A stretch of DNA of 64,000 bases, taken from NCBI GenBank assembly GCA_963971535.1, contig OZ020594.1, positions 110,960,643 to 111,024,642 on the forward strand. The letters run 5' to 3'. Each line of letters begins with the position of its first letter. The stretch's first letter is position 1. The stretch comes from Notolepis coatsorum. Its lineage: Eukaryota > Chordata > Actinopteri > Aulopiformes > Paralepididae. This document shows positions 35,940 through 48,514 of the stretch, one piece after another. The notes below the pieces were generated by a model, which saw nothing but the letters and a program-made list of their open reading frames with translations, made no database searches and was not told the origin of the DNA. The position numbers and the translations under genes are program-made.

Positions 35940-36890
35940 TCCAACATCTCCCGGAGAAAGTTTGTTTACTCCCGGTCTGACTCCAATCACATCCCCGCGC
36001 TCTGGTCTCCCCAGCGCATTTCCTCAACAACATTACGTCATCAAAACAACCCACATGTGAGTTCTGTCTGCCTCCGCCCCCTTCCCAAAGCACACCAGTC
36101 TGACCAAATCCAACCACATCTCAAATTTGCTCTGTTTAACACCCGATCACTAAATAAAGATAAAGCCCCTCTACTCAATGAATTCATTATTGACAATAAC
36201 CTGGACTTTCTTTGCTTAACGGAAACATGGCAAAAACCCCTGGATTATTATTTTCTTAATCAGACCACCCCTGACGGCTACTCCTACATGGTCAAACCAC
36301 GCCTCCACAGGCGTGGAGGTGGAATAGCCACATTCCACAAAAGAAGCATTGACACAAGCAATATTACCATCCCGGCTGCCTCCTCATTTGAACACCTTGC
36401 TTTTAAACTGTCTGGTCCCAAACCCCTAGTCACTGCAGTCATTTACCGGCCCCCCAAACCAAACCCAACCTTCCCCTCTGACCTGTCTGAATTCCTGACA
36501 CAACTCTGTGCTATCTCTCCATCCATCCTTTTAATCAGTGATTTCAACATTCATGTTGATACTTTGGACTCCAAAACCTCCACAGAATTCCTGGACATTT
36601 TAAACTTTTTTAATCTCACCCAGCATGTTGATTTTCCCACTCATAAGAACGGTCACACACTGGATCTGGTCTGCACATCTGGCATCTCCATCAGTAATCT
36701 CACCTGCTCCGACCTCACCATCTCTGATCATCTGGCTATCACCATGGACATTCTCATCCCTACTCCCCCAATCAAGCAGATGCGTTCCATAACATTCCGT
36801 AATCTCAAATCCATCCACCCCTCCTCTCTCTCCTCCCTACTGACTGACACCATCCCTGATGCCTCCCTCTTACAGCATGGCTCCCCTACA
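35940..36890 (+). pseudogene. L2 ORF2 endonuclease domain
   Basis: Apurinic-type endonuclease motifs in order: KFALFNTRSLNKDKAPLLNE, FLCLTETWQKPLDYYFL, VTAVIYRPPKPNPTF, SILLISDFNIHVD (usually GDFN; here Ser replaces Gly) and SDLTISDHLAITMDI with the catalytic SDH. The enzyme nicks target DNA to prime reverse transcription. The frame shifts near 36860-36890, after which the RT part continues in another frame. It also extends upstream into the minisatellite, so the true start is not here. Confidence 0.85.
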
Positions 36891-38042
36891 GACCTACAAC
36901 AACACTCTCTCCTCCTGTCTCAATCAGCTCGCCCCAATCAAAACCAAGTCTGTCTCCTTCATTCACTCCGCCCCCTGGTACACCGATCACCTACACCACC
37001 TTAAATCCAAGGGCCGCCAGCTCGAACGGCTATCTAATAAAACCGGTCTCACTGTCCATAAAGAGGCCTACAGACAACATCAACAGCTCTACAAAGATGC
37101 CCTCAACTCTGCACGCTCCTCCCACTACTCCGCTATCATACAGTCTGGCAGCAACAACCCCAGGACTCTGTTTTCCACCATCAACACACTTCTTAAACCC
37201 TCTGACACAATCTCCTGTTCCTTCACTGTCAGTAAATGTGTCTCCTATCTGTCACATCTCCAAACAAAAATTGACAAAATCCACACCCAACTAACAATTG
37301 CCTCCGCCAACACTATCTCCCCTCCGGATTCAACCCCCTCTCCACCGCCCAACCCACCTTTTACATCCTTCACTGAAATCACCGCATCGGACCTATCCTC
37401 CATTCTCTCTACAATGAAAACTTCTACCTGCATCCTGGACCCTATCCCCTCCATCCTAGTCAAGGCTTGTCTCCCTGCCCTTTCTCCCCTAATCACCTCC
37501 ATTGTAAACTCCTCTCTGACCACTGGCCTATTTCCCCCCGCCCTCAAAATTGCTTCTCTCACCCCCCTACTAAAAAAACCCGGTCTCAACCCTGAAACCC
37601 TTGATAATTTCCGCCCCATTTCCAACCTCCCCTTCCTCTCAAAAATAATTGAGCGAGCCATTGCCTCCCAATTAAAATCCTACCTCGACAACAATAACCT
37701 TTATGATACATTTCAATCCGGATTCCGCACCAAACATAGCACCGAAACTGCTCTTCTAAAGGTCACCAACGACATACTCCTCTCTGCCGACTCTGGTTCC
37801 CTCTCCATCCTCATTCTCCTAGACCTCAGCGCTGCTTTTGACACCATCAGTCACCCCATCCTCATCACTCGTCTCCAGTCCTCCGTTGGCATCTCCGGAA
37901 TCCCCCTCACCTTGCTCCAATCATACCTCTCACACAGGCACCAATTCATCTCTATCAACAACTGCAAATCCCCCACTGCCCCCAACACTCATGGTGTCCC
38001 CCAAGGCTCAGTACTTGGTCCCCTGCTCTTCATCCTCTACAT
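36870..38042 (+). pseudogene. L2 ORF2 reverse transcriptase, N-terminal part
   Basis: Reads LNQLAPIKTKSVSFIHSAPW, TPLLKKPGLNPETLDNFRPI, FQSGFRTKHSTETALLKVTN, SILILLDLSAAFDTISHPIL (first catalytic Asp) and [18 protein letters not shown], where the hAT interrupts. The missing YADD block resumes at 40339. Confidence 0.88.
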
Positions 38043-38371
38043 CAGGGGTGGGCAACTTTGTATATGGTGAGGGCCACAAAATGTCCACAATCAATCTGGG
38101 GGGCCGCATTGTTTATCGGCAGTCCCGCCAGTAGTACCCCATCACTCAAATAGCCCTAATAGTCACAAGGTATATAAACAATTATAATTTGTTGTAACTT
38201 TGTTTTTATTCCATTTCAAATGCATTTAGTAATGCAATTTCAACTTTATGAATTTATAAACAGCTGAATTTAAAAGTATTGCTGTGTAACCCCAAATATA
38301 TACAAAAATTATCAATTATAATTAAGGCTTCTAATAAAATAAATGTATGAACTTAAAGCCCACTGCTCAAC

Positions 38372-38635
38372 AAACACAAAGCAGCATTCCTGCTGCATTT
38401 CACTACAACAGTAAATCAAAAGTGCAATAATAAATGATTTTGTTAAATGTATAAACTTTTATCCTGCTACTAAACAAAACATTATAACACTGAAATGCAT
38501 GTTATGGATATGAAGCACTCAGGAATGTTTTGTTTAGTAGCAGGATAAAAGTGTATACATTTAACAAAATCATTTATTATTGCACTTTTGATTTACTGTT
38601 GTAGTGAAATGCAGCAGGAATGCTGCTTTGTGTTT
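38372..38635. repeat. Inverted duplication, 112-bp arms, inside the hAT
   Basis: Arms at about 38372-38483 and 38524-38635 (AAACACAAAGCAGCATTCCT... and its complement) differ by very few bases and are separated by 40 bases. The sister hAT at 34.97-35.09 kb has only one copy of the arm, so the duplication arose after the copies separated. Confidence 0.85.
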
Positions 38636-38777
38636 GTGTTATTAGTGTTATCTGAACACTACAAAAGTAAACAAGTAAAGTGCAAGTAAAGTAAAGTGCA
38701 ATACTACATGCCTCCCATTGACCCTTTATCAAACTGGCATGACATTCACCCTCGCCCCACAGTGGGTCAATAATGGT

Positions 38778-38970
<193 letters not shown>

Positions 38971-39118
38971 TTAATAATAATAGTCCCCTCTCTACACCTC
39001 TCCATCATCTCCCCCCCTCTCTACATCTCTTCATCATCTCTTCCCCCCTCTCTACACCTCTTCATCATCTCCTTCCCCCCCTCTACACCTCTTTATCATC
39101 TCCTCCTCCCCCCTGTCT

Positions 39119-39761
39119 TTAATGAGACACTTGTGGTCTCTCCATTTGGCGCACAATAGCAGGAATGTCAACTTCAATGTTTGTGCATGCAATCTGCATC
39201 AGATGAAATAATGTTTCATCCGACAGCCTGTTTCTCTACTTTGACTTGATGTGCTTCATGTTTGAGAAATTGCTCTCACATATGTATGTGCTCCCAAACA
39301 TACTGGCCATAGAGAGGGCAAAGTCCCTGAGGAGTGGGAAGCGGGGCTCAGGTAGCAGTTTCCAAAACGAAATTCCCCTCTCATTTCTCTTTGCTTGAAA
39401 AAAAGGATCTGACTGTAGCTCGCACAGTTCAAGCTGCAACGGTGGGGGCTGCTCTGACACCGTAGCGGTGAGGGGGCCGGCAAACAGCGCTATCCGTGAC
39501 TGCATGCCGTTGAAATCTTCAAACCGATCATTGAATTGCATTTGCAGTGTTTCAATGTCGCTCCTGTACTTTCCGACGGCTCAGCCATCGGATTTCTGTG
39601 TGTAGCTGCAAGTCGCCATAATCAGTGTCCATCTCTTCCAAAAAGGAGACAAACTTTCTATGGTTTAGTGACCTGTTGCCTCCACGAATTAGATTGGTAA
39701 CCTTGGTAACCAAATCCATAACATGGCTGTAGTAGTCAAGCTTCTTGGCACAGAGAGCCTC
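39119..39761 (-). pseudogene. hAT transposase C-terminal exon (internally deleted)
   Basis: An acceptor (TTATCTGATATAG) opens the exon at 39761: EALCAKKLDYYSHVMDLVTK, NLIRGGNRSLNHRKFVSFLE, then LHTEIRWLSRR. A deletion then joins to the MQFNDRFEDFNGMQSRIALF segment. The hAT dimerisation region follows (FPLLRDFALSMASMFGSTYI, CESNFSNMKHIKSK) with a stop at about 39238-39236; beyond it the frame continues RNRLSDETLFHLMQIACTNI to a second stop near 39119. It catalysed excision and insertion in the ancestral GTF2IRD2/ZBED5-like hAT and is now dead. Confidence 0.8.
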
Positions 39762-39884
39762 CTATATCAGATAAAAAAAAAGAAAAACTATTTAACGACT
39801 CTCGCATATAATTTGACTACACTCGACTCGCATTGGTCATTATAGTGACCCACAATAGATGGAAATTATGTTAGCGAACTTACC

Positions 39885-40060
39885 TGATGTATAATGCAGT
39901 GCAGCATTGGACACTCAACGCCACTCTGCCTTAGAAGCCCGGCGAATCCTGTGTGTTTTTCTTTCATTGCCGGTGCTCCATCGGTAACAACAGCCGACAG
40001 TTTATCAAAACCCCCATATTGCTGCACGGCACTTTCAACAGCGTTTCATATGTCCACACT
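39885..40060 (-). pseudogene. hAT transposase upstream exon fragment
   Basis: The second copy of the VTDGAPAMK-type exon, also ending at a GTAAGT donor (about 39884). It precedes the C-terminal exon at 39761 with an intron of about 120 bases, so the intron-exon layout of the transposase is preserved here. Confidence 0.75.
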
Positions 40061-40338
40061 AGGGCTGACCCCTATTAGTCAAATAGTCGACTAATCGATC
40101 GAAAGGAGCCATCGTCGACTGCCAACTCTTCTTAGTCGAATACAATACAAAAAAATAAAAAAATAAAAAAAATAAAAAAATAAAAAAATAAAAAAATAAA
40201 AAAATAAAAAAATAAAAAAATAAAAAAATATTATAATTTTTTTTTTCTTTTTTTTTTTTTTTGTCTGGGGCCGCATGGAACGTGGGTGAGGGCCGCATGC
40301 GGCCCGCGGGCCGCCAGTTGCCCCTCCCTGCTCTACAT

Positions 40339-41233
40339 CCTTCCACTTGGTCTGATTCTCCGCCAACATGGCCTGCGTTTTCACTGTTATGCAGACGACA
40401 CTCGGCTCTACCTCTCCACCAAGACTATCACTCCAGCCACTCTCTCCACCCTCAGCACCTGCCTCACAGACATCAAAACATGGATGCAAAATAACTTTCT
40501 CAAATTAAACTGCAATAAATCAGAAATCATCATTATCGGTCCAAAATCCCTCACCAGCCACACCCAGGATTTCACCCTAAATATTGATGGTACCATTGTC
40601 ACCCCCTCCACTCACGTCCGTAACCTTGGCATCATCCTGGACTCCACCCTTTCTTTCCTCCCCCATGTGAACCACATAACCAAATCTGCCTTCTATCACC
40701 TCCGGAACATTGCTCGTCTTCGCCCCTCCCTATCACTCTCCGCTGCTGAAACACTGGTTCATGCATTCATATCATCAAGACTAGATTACTGCAACAGCAT
40801 CCTCTACGGCTCACCAAACACTATTCTCAATAAACTCCAATATGTCCAAAACTCTGCTGCCCGCATGCTCACCTCCACCCGTCGCTCTGATCACATCACC
40901 CCTGTCCTCCACGACCTCCACTGGCTTCCAATCAAATACAGGATACATTTTAAAATACTACTCATCACATTTAAAGCCCTCAACAACCTTGCCCCTCCCT
41001 ACCTGTCCGACCTCCTCCACCGTCACACGCCCACCCATCGCCTTAGGTCTGCAGATGCCAACCTCCTAATACCTCCCACGACCAAGCTCCGGACCTGGGG
41101 TGACAGGGCCTTTGCTGCTGCTGCCCCCTCCCTCTGGAATGCCCTCCCCAGCCATATCCGTGATGCAAACACCCTGACATCTTTTAAATCAGCCCTCAAA
41201 ACCCACCTTTTCAATCTTGCTTTTGACCTCTAA
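40339..41233 (+). pseudogene. L2 ORF2 reverse transcriptase, C-terminal part
   Basis: Resumes with [20 protein letters not shown] (catalytic YADD), then [56 protein letters not shown] and the C-terminal WGDRAFAAAAPSLWNALPSH to a stop at about 41233. The block is uninterrupted. Confidence 0.88.
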
Positions 41234-41371
41234 TTCTGTCGGTTTTATTTTATTTTGTCATGTATTATTTTTGTTCTGTTTTGTTCTGTTTTTTGTTTTG
41301 CCATAGTTTGTCTCTCCTGCCCATGTGAAGCGTCTTTGAGCACCTGGAAAAGCGCTATATAAAATAGATGT

Positions 41372-41820
<449 letters not shown>

Positions 41821-42111
41821 ATCAAGCAGAATCAGCAGGAACATTGTCCTTCTTCCTCTCCACCATGCACTGCTGCTGGGATGTTAGTGGAGGAGGATGC
41901 TTTATGACAACGTGGTAATGGATCAGACCACCTGTAGTCGATACTGATCATGTAGCTAGTATCAGCCTGATAGTGGTGTTGGGTATAGGATCTGTGCATC
42001 CCTATAAATATTGGTTCAGTGTGTTGTTACTTTCCTGTTAAGAGAGTAGTGTGAAATAGTGACCTGTCCCTTTGTTACTTTCAAAAGCAATGGTTACAAC
42101 AAATTACATTT
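41821..42111. other. No gene recognised
   Basis: Unique-looking non-coding spacer between the L2 tail and the next DNA transposon. Confidence 0.3.
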
Positions 42112-42721
42112 CAGTGGTCACCAACCTTTTTAAGCCCAAGATCACGTTTTTTTTTTTTTGGTGAAGGCAAGATCTACCTATTGAAGCGTTGAGAGAAAAA
42201 GACAGCCAAGATTGTACTTTAAACTAAATTACTTTTATTTGCCTGTATTCTAATTACATGCAATGCTTTGGTCCAACATTAAAACGTCAAAGTAGAACTA
42301 TTATGTACTTTCTCAGTCAGTGCTAAGTGCAGTCATCTTATGCAGCATCACTTTTCACATCAAAACAAAAGTAGAACTGTAATGTGGACTTTCTCATATT
42401 ATTAACATTGACAAACATATTTACAATTAACATTTTATAAAGTAGAACTGTAATGTGTACTTTCTCAGTCAGTGCTAAGTGCAGCATCATTTTCACATCA
42501 AAACAAAAGTAGAACTGTATGTGTACTTTCTCAGTCAGTGCTAAGTGCAGCCTCACTTTTCACATCAAAACAAACGTAGAACTGTAATGTGGACTCTCAG
42601 GGTAAGATTAAAAAAAAAAAAAAAAAAAAATGTAATGTAATTTTTAATTTTCATGGAAAGATCTACAGGGACAGTCTCAAAGATCGACCAGTCGATAAAG
42701 ATCGACGGGTTGGTGACCACT
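42112..42721. mobile_element. hAT-like element with internal 70-bp tandem repeats
   Basis: Ends CAGTGGTCACCAACC and GGGTTGGTGACCACT are inverted repeats in hAT style. The flanking 8-mers (TTACATTT, TATTTAAA) do not match, so the element is old or trimmed. Units containing GTAGAACTGTAATGTGTACT and TCTCAGTCAGTGCTAAGTGC recur about four times (42285-42600). Confidence 0.7.
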
Positions 42722-42752
42722 TATTTAAATGATTGTATGCCCTTCTTTCTAG

Positions 42753-44578
42753 ACTCCATGGCCTTACAGCTGTTTATCTGTGAAGAGGAGGTTCCCCCTG
42801 AGCAGCAGGAGAGGAGCCCCAGTCTGGTCCAGGAGGAGCCAGAGCTCCTACAGATGAAAGAGGAACAGGAGGAACTCTGGATCAGTCAGGAGGGAGAGGA
42901 GCTTCCTGTCTCTGTGAAGAGTGAACATGATGAAGAGAAACCTCAGTCCTCACAGCTCAGCCAAACCCAGGACACAGAGCCCCTCCAGATTAAAGAGGAA
43001 CAGGAGGAACTGTGTCAAGATCTAGAGGAGGCTGATGGCTCCAAGATGACCTTACAACCTATGAAATGTGAAAATGAAGGTGAGAACACTCTGTCCTCAC
43101 AACTCAGCCAAAACCGGGACCCAGAGCAGATTAAAGATGAACTAGATCAAGGGCTGGAAGAAGCTGATCTCTCCAAGATCACAGTAGACCCAGTGAAATG
43201 TGAAGATGGTCAAGAGAACGCTCTGTCCTTCCAGCCTCTTCAAACCCAAAGGGAGAAAAACAGAGAAGCATACTCTTTACCCAGCACCTCAACTGAACAC
43301 ATGAAAACAGAACCTGAAGGAGAGGACTGTGGAGTAGCAGAACTAACCAGTAACTTAGATCCAGCTGGTGATTTAGAACCAACTAGAGATAGCCAGCCTC
43401 TCTCTTCAGACTGTTCTCTAACTGAGACTGGTGATGACAGTTCTGGAGCTGAGACTGATGACACTGATGATGACAGTTCTGGAACTGAGACTGATGACAC
43501 TGATGATGACAGTTCTGGAACTGAGACTGATGACGGTGATGATGACAGTTCTGGAGCTGAGACTGATGATAGCGATAAATGGAAGGAGAGTGGAGGTCTA
43601 GGTTTGATGGCAGTAAAACAAAAGAAGACACAGAAAATACAAACGTTGTCTAACAGGCCTGGGTTCAGCAAGAAGAGAGATCTGATGATGCACGTAAAAA
43701 ATCATACCGGAGTGAAACCATTTAGTTGTTCAGTTTGTGAGAAAGGGTTCAGTAGGAAGGGAGATCTGAAGCGTCACATGATAACTCATACTGGAGAGAA
43801 ACCTTTTGTTTGTTCAGTTTGTGGGAAAGGGTTCAATGACCAAGGACATCTGAAGCAACACATGAGAACTCATACTGGAGAGAAACCATTTGGTTGTTCA
43901 GTTTGTGGGAAAGGGTTCAGTAGGAAGGCAGATCCGAAGAGACACATGAGAACACATACTGGAGAGAAACCATTTAGTTGTTCAGTTTGTGGGAAAGGGT
44001 TCAGTATGAAGGCAAATCTGAAGAGACACATGAGAACACATACTAGAGAGAAACCATTTAGTTGTTCAGTTTGTGGGAAAGGGTTCAATGACCAAGGAAA
44101 TCTGAAGCAACACATGAGAACACATACAGGAGAGAAACCTTTTAGCTGTTCAGTTTGTGGGAAAGGGTTCAATGTTAAATCAAGTATGAAGAGACACACT
44201 AGAACTCATACTGGAAAGAAACCATTTAGTTGTTCAGTTTGTGGGAAAGGGTTCAATGACCAAGGAAATCTGAAGCAACACATGAGAACACATACCGGAG
44301 AGAAACCTTTTAGCTGTTCAGTTTGTGGGAAAGAGTTCAATGTTAAATCAAGTATGAAGAGACACACTAGAGCTCATACTGGAATGAAACCATTTAGTTG
44401 TTCAGTTTGTGGGAAAGGGTTCAGTCTGCAATCAGATCTGAAGAGACACACTAGAACTCATACCGGAGAGAAACCTTTTAGCTGTTCAGTTTGTGGGAAA
44501 GGGTTCAATGTTAAATCAAGTATGAAGAGACACACTAGAACTCATACTGGAAAGAAACCATTTAGTTGTTCTGTTTAA
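42753..44578 (+). CDS. Last coding exon of a C2H2 zinc-finger gene (10 fingers)
   Basis: A pyrimidine tract and AG (42751-42752) form the acceptor; the in-frame ATG at 42758 is either internal or an alternative start. The N-terminal half is acidic (ICEEEVPPEQQERSP, LLQMKEEQEELWISQEG, EEKPQSSQLSQTQD) with duplicated 'IKEEQEEL' blocks. Four copies of an SSG[AT]ETDD repeat follow at about 43436-43570. Ten canonical fingers of the form CSVCGKGF...LKRHMRTH with TGEKPF linkers follow, preceded by one degenerate finger lacking its cysteines. Fingers 5/6 and 7/8 are a tandem duplication (NDQGNLKQ / NVKSSMKR), and finger 10 repeats finger 6. The protein is probably a nuclear DNA-binding regulator. It stops at KKPFSCSV, where a deletion of about 20 bases in an eleventh finger created TAA. 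Upstream exons were not found. Confidence 0.85.
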
Positions 44579-45290
44579 GCTGAGAGTAGACTTGAAAAGA
44601 ATAAAGAGAACAGGTCCCCAAACACAGTTTGCAGTATATTAAATAGAAACCCCATGTACTTTTTTAGAAGAAGAACACTCACATGCGAGATGGGCGACAC
44701 ACAGGAACACTCACACACGCACTGATGAAATGTCTCTCTGCACTTTTCCCATCCCGTCGTCCTTCCCCCCCCCCAAGGGCAGCCGGGAGCAGACATGGGC
44801 TGTGGCGTGGGCCGCGCCCGGGGACCAATCCAAGTGCTCCTGTCCGTCTTCGTCAGGGACGCGACAGCGTTGGCCATCTGTTCTGCATGTTTTTCCTTTG
44901 GGTTTATCTTATCCCCATGTACTTAAACTAAGTAGTATACTCAACAGGAACCCCATGTACTTATATTAAGTAGTATACTCAAAAAAAAAACCATGTACTT
45001 ATACTAAGTAGTATACCCAATAGGAATCCTTAGGACTTATTTTTGTTTTGTGACTGATTTCCGTTTATCTTCATTCATATCAAACACAAAGATTCTGTAC
45101 CTCCTTTTTTGATTTAGTCAATAAAATATATCTAATATGCTTGTTTTGACTCTTTCATTATGAGTGTTATAATTTAAAATGCTGTGTAGCCATTAGGACA
45201 TGATATTTTACTTAAGCTAAAAGTAGAATACAGAAAATAGTTGCTAAATGAAATAAAAAAGCATTAATGTTGAGTTTTTCAAATGTATAA
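44579..45290 (+). other. 3' flank of the zinc-finger gene with tandem GTAGTATAC repeats
   Basis: Just after the stop, LRVDLKR-like codons of the broken finger remain in another frame. A 40-odd-bp unit (CCATGTACTTA...AAGTAGTATACTCAA) recurs three times at 44918-45030. AATAAA at 45120-45125 is the likely poly(A) signal. No further gene seen to 45420. Confidence 0.5.
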
Positions 45291-45419
45291 TTTTGGCACA
45301 AACCCGGTGCCATTTAGCTCCATTGTATTGGAGTGACAGCGGACATCTCTACTGCAGATATGTCGTGCCCTAGTGGGCTTCGCTCATAAGTAGCTCAAGG
45401 TAGCAGTCAGAAGACTGAG

Positions 45420-45571
45420 GTGTGACAGCAACAGTGTATTCCCTCAATAACTGAACACGCTCTCAATTACGTTCATTTAGCGGATAATCAGTACGTTCAG
45501 TTCACGTTCGCCCAAAATACGAACGCGTTCATGAACGATCGTTCATTGAACGCGTTCAGGTACATCACTGG
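45420..45571. repeat. One end of a hAT element abutting L1 ORF1
   Basis: Read leftward from 45571 it starts CAGTGATGTACCTGAACGCG, with palindromic GAACGATCGTTC, a fish hAT terminus. The opposite end was not found; the element is truncated and its tip supplies the last codons and the stop of the adjoining L1 frame. Confidence 0.55.
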
Positions 45572-46367
45572 CCGGAGTCGGGGTCTGGGTCTCTCTGGGC
45601 CGGGTCCTCAGGAAGTCCACGGTGTCCTTGGGCGACGTTAGATGTATCTTTGTGCCATCCTTGGCTCTGATGATGAGCTTCGCGGGGAACTGGAGCGACG
45701 GTTTAAATCCACGCTTGTACAGGGGCCCCATGACATCTCGGTAGTCTGATCGCTGCTCGACCACCTCAGGGCAGTAGTCTTCGAAGATTGAAACTGGTTT
45801 CCCTCTGTATGTCAGATTCCCTCTCCGTTTGCAAGCTTCCAGGATAATAGTCTCCTTGATCTTGTAGTGGTGCAAGCGGGCGATTACGGCCCTGGGCCTG
45901 GAGCTGGGCGCTGGCTTGGGTGTTAGTCTCCTGTGGCATCGGTCGAGCTCCGGTGGTGTAGCGTGGACTTTCCCCATGATTTCCACCAGGACCTCTGCGA
46001 AAAAGACACTAGGACGGTTGCTGTGTAGGGATTCATCCAGGCCCAGGATGCGTATATTAGAACGCCGGCTGCGTGATTCAACATCAATTAGCTTGTTTTT
46101 TAGCTTGTCAATGACTTCGTCCTGAGCTGTGCATCTGGCCTCCAGCTCCACCACCCTACCAGACCATGTATCCAGGCCGTCTTCCACGGAGGCCAGGCGT
46201 TGGGTATGGTCTGCGACCACCAGTTGGAATCCGTCGAGTCTGGTTTCGAGCGAGGCTGCAAACGCTCTGAACTCCGTGGTGAAAGCCAGCCTGAGTTCCT
46301 CCATCAGTTCAGCCATGGTAGCTCCGTCCACGGGGCCGGCCCCGCTTCTCAAGGTTCGCTCAGCCAT
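45543..46367 (-). pseudogene. L1-type ORF1 protein, fused at its C-terminus to hAT sequence
   Basis: Minus strand, ATG at 46367 in good context (GCGTGATGGCTG): MAERTLRSGAG, a long coiled coil (ELMEELRLAFTTEFRAFAAS through LEARCTAQDEVIDKLKNKL), then SRRSNIRILGLDESLHSNRP and LDRCHRRLTPKP of the RRM-like Transposase_22 core. After it come KETIILEACKRRGNLTYRGK and FKPSLQFPAKLIIRAKDGTK of the C-terminal domain. ORF1p is the RNA-binding chaperone of L1 LINEs. The last residues (DVPERVQ) come from the abutting hAT tip. ORF2 is absent. Confidence 0.8.
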
Positions 46368-46473
46368 CACGCTCGTTCTTCTTTTTTCTTTTTTCTGGTA
46401 GAATAATACAGGCAGATATATGGATGACGTATAGTGGTGGTTCAATTATCTTGAAAAAGTCAGGAGTCTACGC

Positions 46474-47712
46474 CATGGCCGCCTAGTTATAGTTGAAAGT
46501 GGGGGTGCAAGAATATTTTTTTTATTAAATTCTTTTTTTTATTATTCTTTTTTTTGGACAGGCAAAGGATGTTTTTGAGGGGGTCCGGCACGACCCCCTC
46601 CATGGCAGAATTTTTTTTAATTTTTTTTAATTTAATGAACCTGTACGTGCAATTTCCTGCAATATAGAGCCTTCAATCTTGACCAATAAAGCTGCTCTTT
46701 TCACTATAAAACTCAGTTTATATTGCAGTATGATAGCCAATTACTATAATAATAATATATTATACTGTATATACACTGTATATTGATTTTTCGCTCATTC
46801 ATTTTTATTAAATCAATCTCCTTTCAAATAGGCCAAGTTTTTAATAAGAAAGAGAAAAAAGATATATTTCCATTACCTGTAAATCTTGTGTCTCTTTCTC
46901 TCCTTCTCTGCCTCCTCCCTGAGTCTGCAGTGCACAATCATGACATCGATCTCAAAAAAAAAAAAAAAAAAAAATGGAGGCCCCTCGTCACTATAGGCCC
47001 ACGGGCCGCGGCCGTCGTAAATCCGGCCCTGCTCGTCTGCCATATAGATAGCGTTAACGTTTGGAAATGAAGTCAACGTCATCCAGCTCACACCACATAT
47101 CTAGATAACGTTAGCTAGCGGCTAGCACTAAAGCTAACGCCAACCAGAGAGGGAAACGTTATTATTATTTATTCGAGGAAACCGTATGACCAGATCGCAA
47201 TTCGGGACCGTGAAACACTTTTATTGTATTGCGTGGTAGAACCGTAGAAGTTCTACTACCACTCAATAGTAACTTATGTCTAACATAATCCTTTTATTTG
47301 AACAACTTACTGGAAAAGCCTGCCTGCCTGCCACCAATATTATGACACACTCTGTGGGCTTTGATATTTACACTGAGCCTACCTGCAGCCAGACTGCAGC
47401 GCTGTAGCCTTGCAGCGCAAGGTCTACGCGCTGGAGATGGGAGGAACTGGATCAAACCATAATGGGGCAGGGGGGGGGGGGGGTGGGGGGTTCGCAATCT
47501 TTGGAAACTTAAAAACATGTTATTAAGTGTCATTGCGCATTATTAATTTGATTGAAATTACGTAGTTATGGTTAGATTTATATATTGGGGGGGGGGTATA
47601 TCATATTTTTCATATGATCAAAAAGTGGTGGAGCAAGATCATACCCTTGCTCCCCCAAGTTCAATAGTGGGAGAGCAGCTGCTCCGCATGCTCTTAAGGC
47701 CAGGCGCCTATG
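46474..47712. mobile_element. Non-autonomous hAT, 1239 bp, upstream of L1 ORF1
   Basis: Ends CATGGCCGCCTAG and AGGCGCCTATG are imperfect inverted repeats with a perfect 8-bp duplication GTCTACGC (46466-46473 and 47713-47720). Subterminal TGGGGGTGCAAG / TTGCTCCCCCAA motifs pair as well. A poly(A)-flanked piece and a further hAT-type end (complement of CAGGGCCGGATTTACGACGG) lie near 46950-47032. There is no ORF. Confidence 0.82.
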
Positions 47713-48514
47713 GTCTACGCTACCTTTATGATTAATTGCGAATATTTTCATGTTTAGCTATAGATTGTAGATGAATACGCACAGAAAGGTACACCATGTA
47801 AATGTTCATGCTTTATTTGTTTTAAACGAGACGATTTAGAAATGGGCAATGGGGAAATACATTGCGTTTTCAAGATGGTGGACCGGCCGGAAACAGCAAT
47901 GACGTAACCACTACACCTCCCTATTATGCCACATCTGTATAGGAGGTGTAGTCTGACCGTCTGATGTCACTGGTTGTTCCACCCATATAGGGTTTTATCA
48001 TTGGGAAAATGGATTATCGGCTATTGTAACAATTCTGCCGCATAGAAATTGAAAAGCTTTCAATTTTTGCACAAAATTAGTTGCCTTCTATCACTAACAT
48101 TATTTTGTAAGCATTTTTTGTTGAAATAAAATGTCACCGTTTTTAACGGTACCACCAACCTTCCAGGGGAAGCCCCCACCACTCATTAACCCCTCCCACA
48201 AGTCTGTACGATGAACGGTTCATGAGCTATGAAAGGGGCGGGGCTTATTGCAATGGTCAATAATTAATTCATAAATATTTGTAATGCATGTATATCAATG
48301 ACAATAGGTTCACTATGGCATGTCTATAGACTATATATTGTTAACAGGTGCCAGAGAGCTGATTACCAGCGAACCTGTATAATATCACCCTCTTGTGGTG
48401 AAAAGCTGTAACTTCATACTGAATATGCATTTCAATGATGGAAATGAATTAATTTAAAATACTTAATTTAAAATATATATATATTATATATAGTGTAGAG
48501 GCACTACACTACAG
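47713..48514. other. No gene recognised
   Basis: Non-coding; may include the remaining L1 5' UTR at its left. No repeat signature beyond an AT-rich run near 48470. Confidence 0.35.

Noticed and set aside
37245-37661. Antisense 138-residue frame over the L2 RT
   Set aside because: It is a shadow of the RT coding sequence on the opposite strand; the sense frame carries all RT motifs.
42653-42757. Zinc-finger gene start at the ATG at 42653
   Set aside because: Those codons lie in the hAT end and intron; a splice acceptor at 42751-42752 and conserved sequence starting after it mark the true exon edge.
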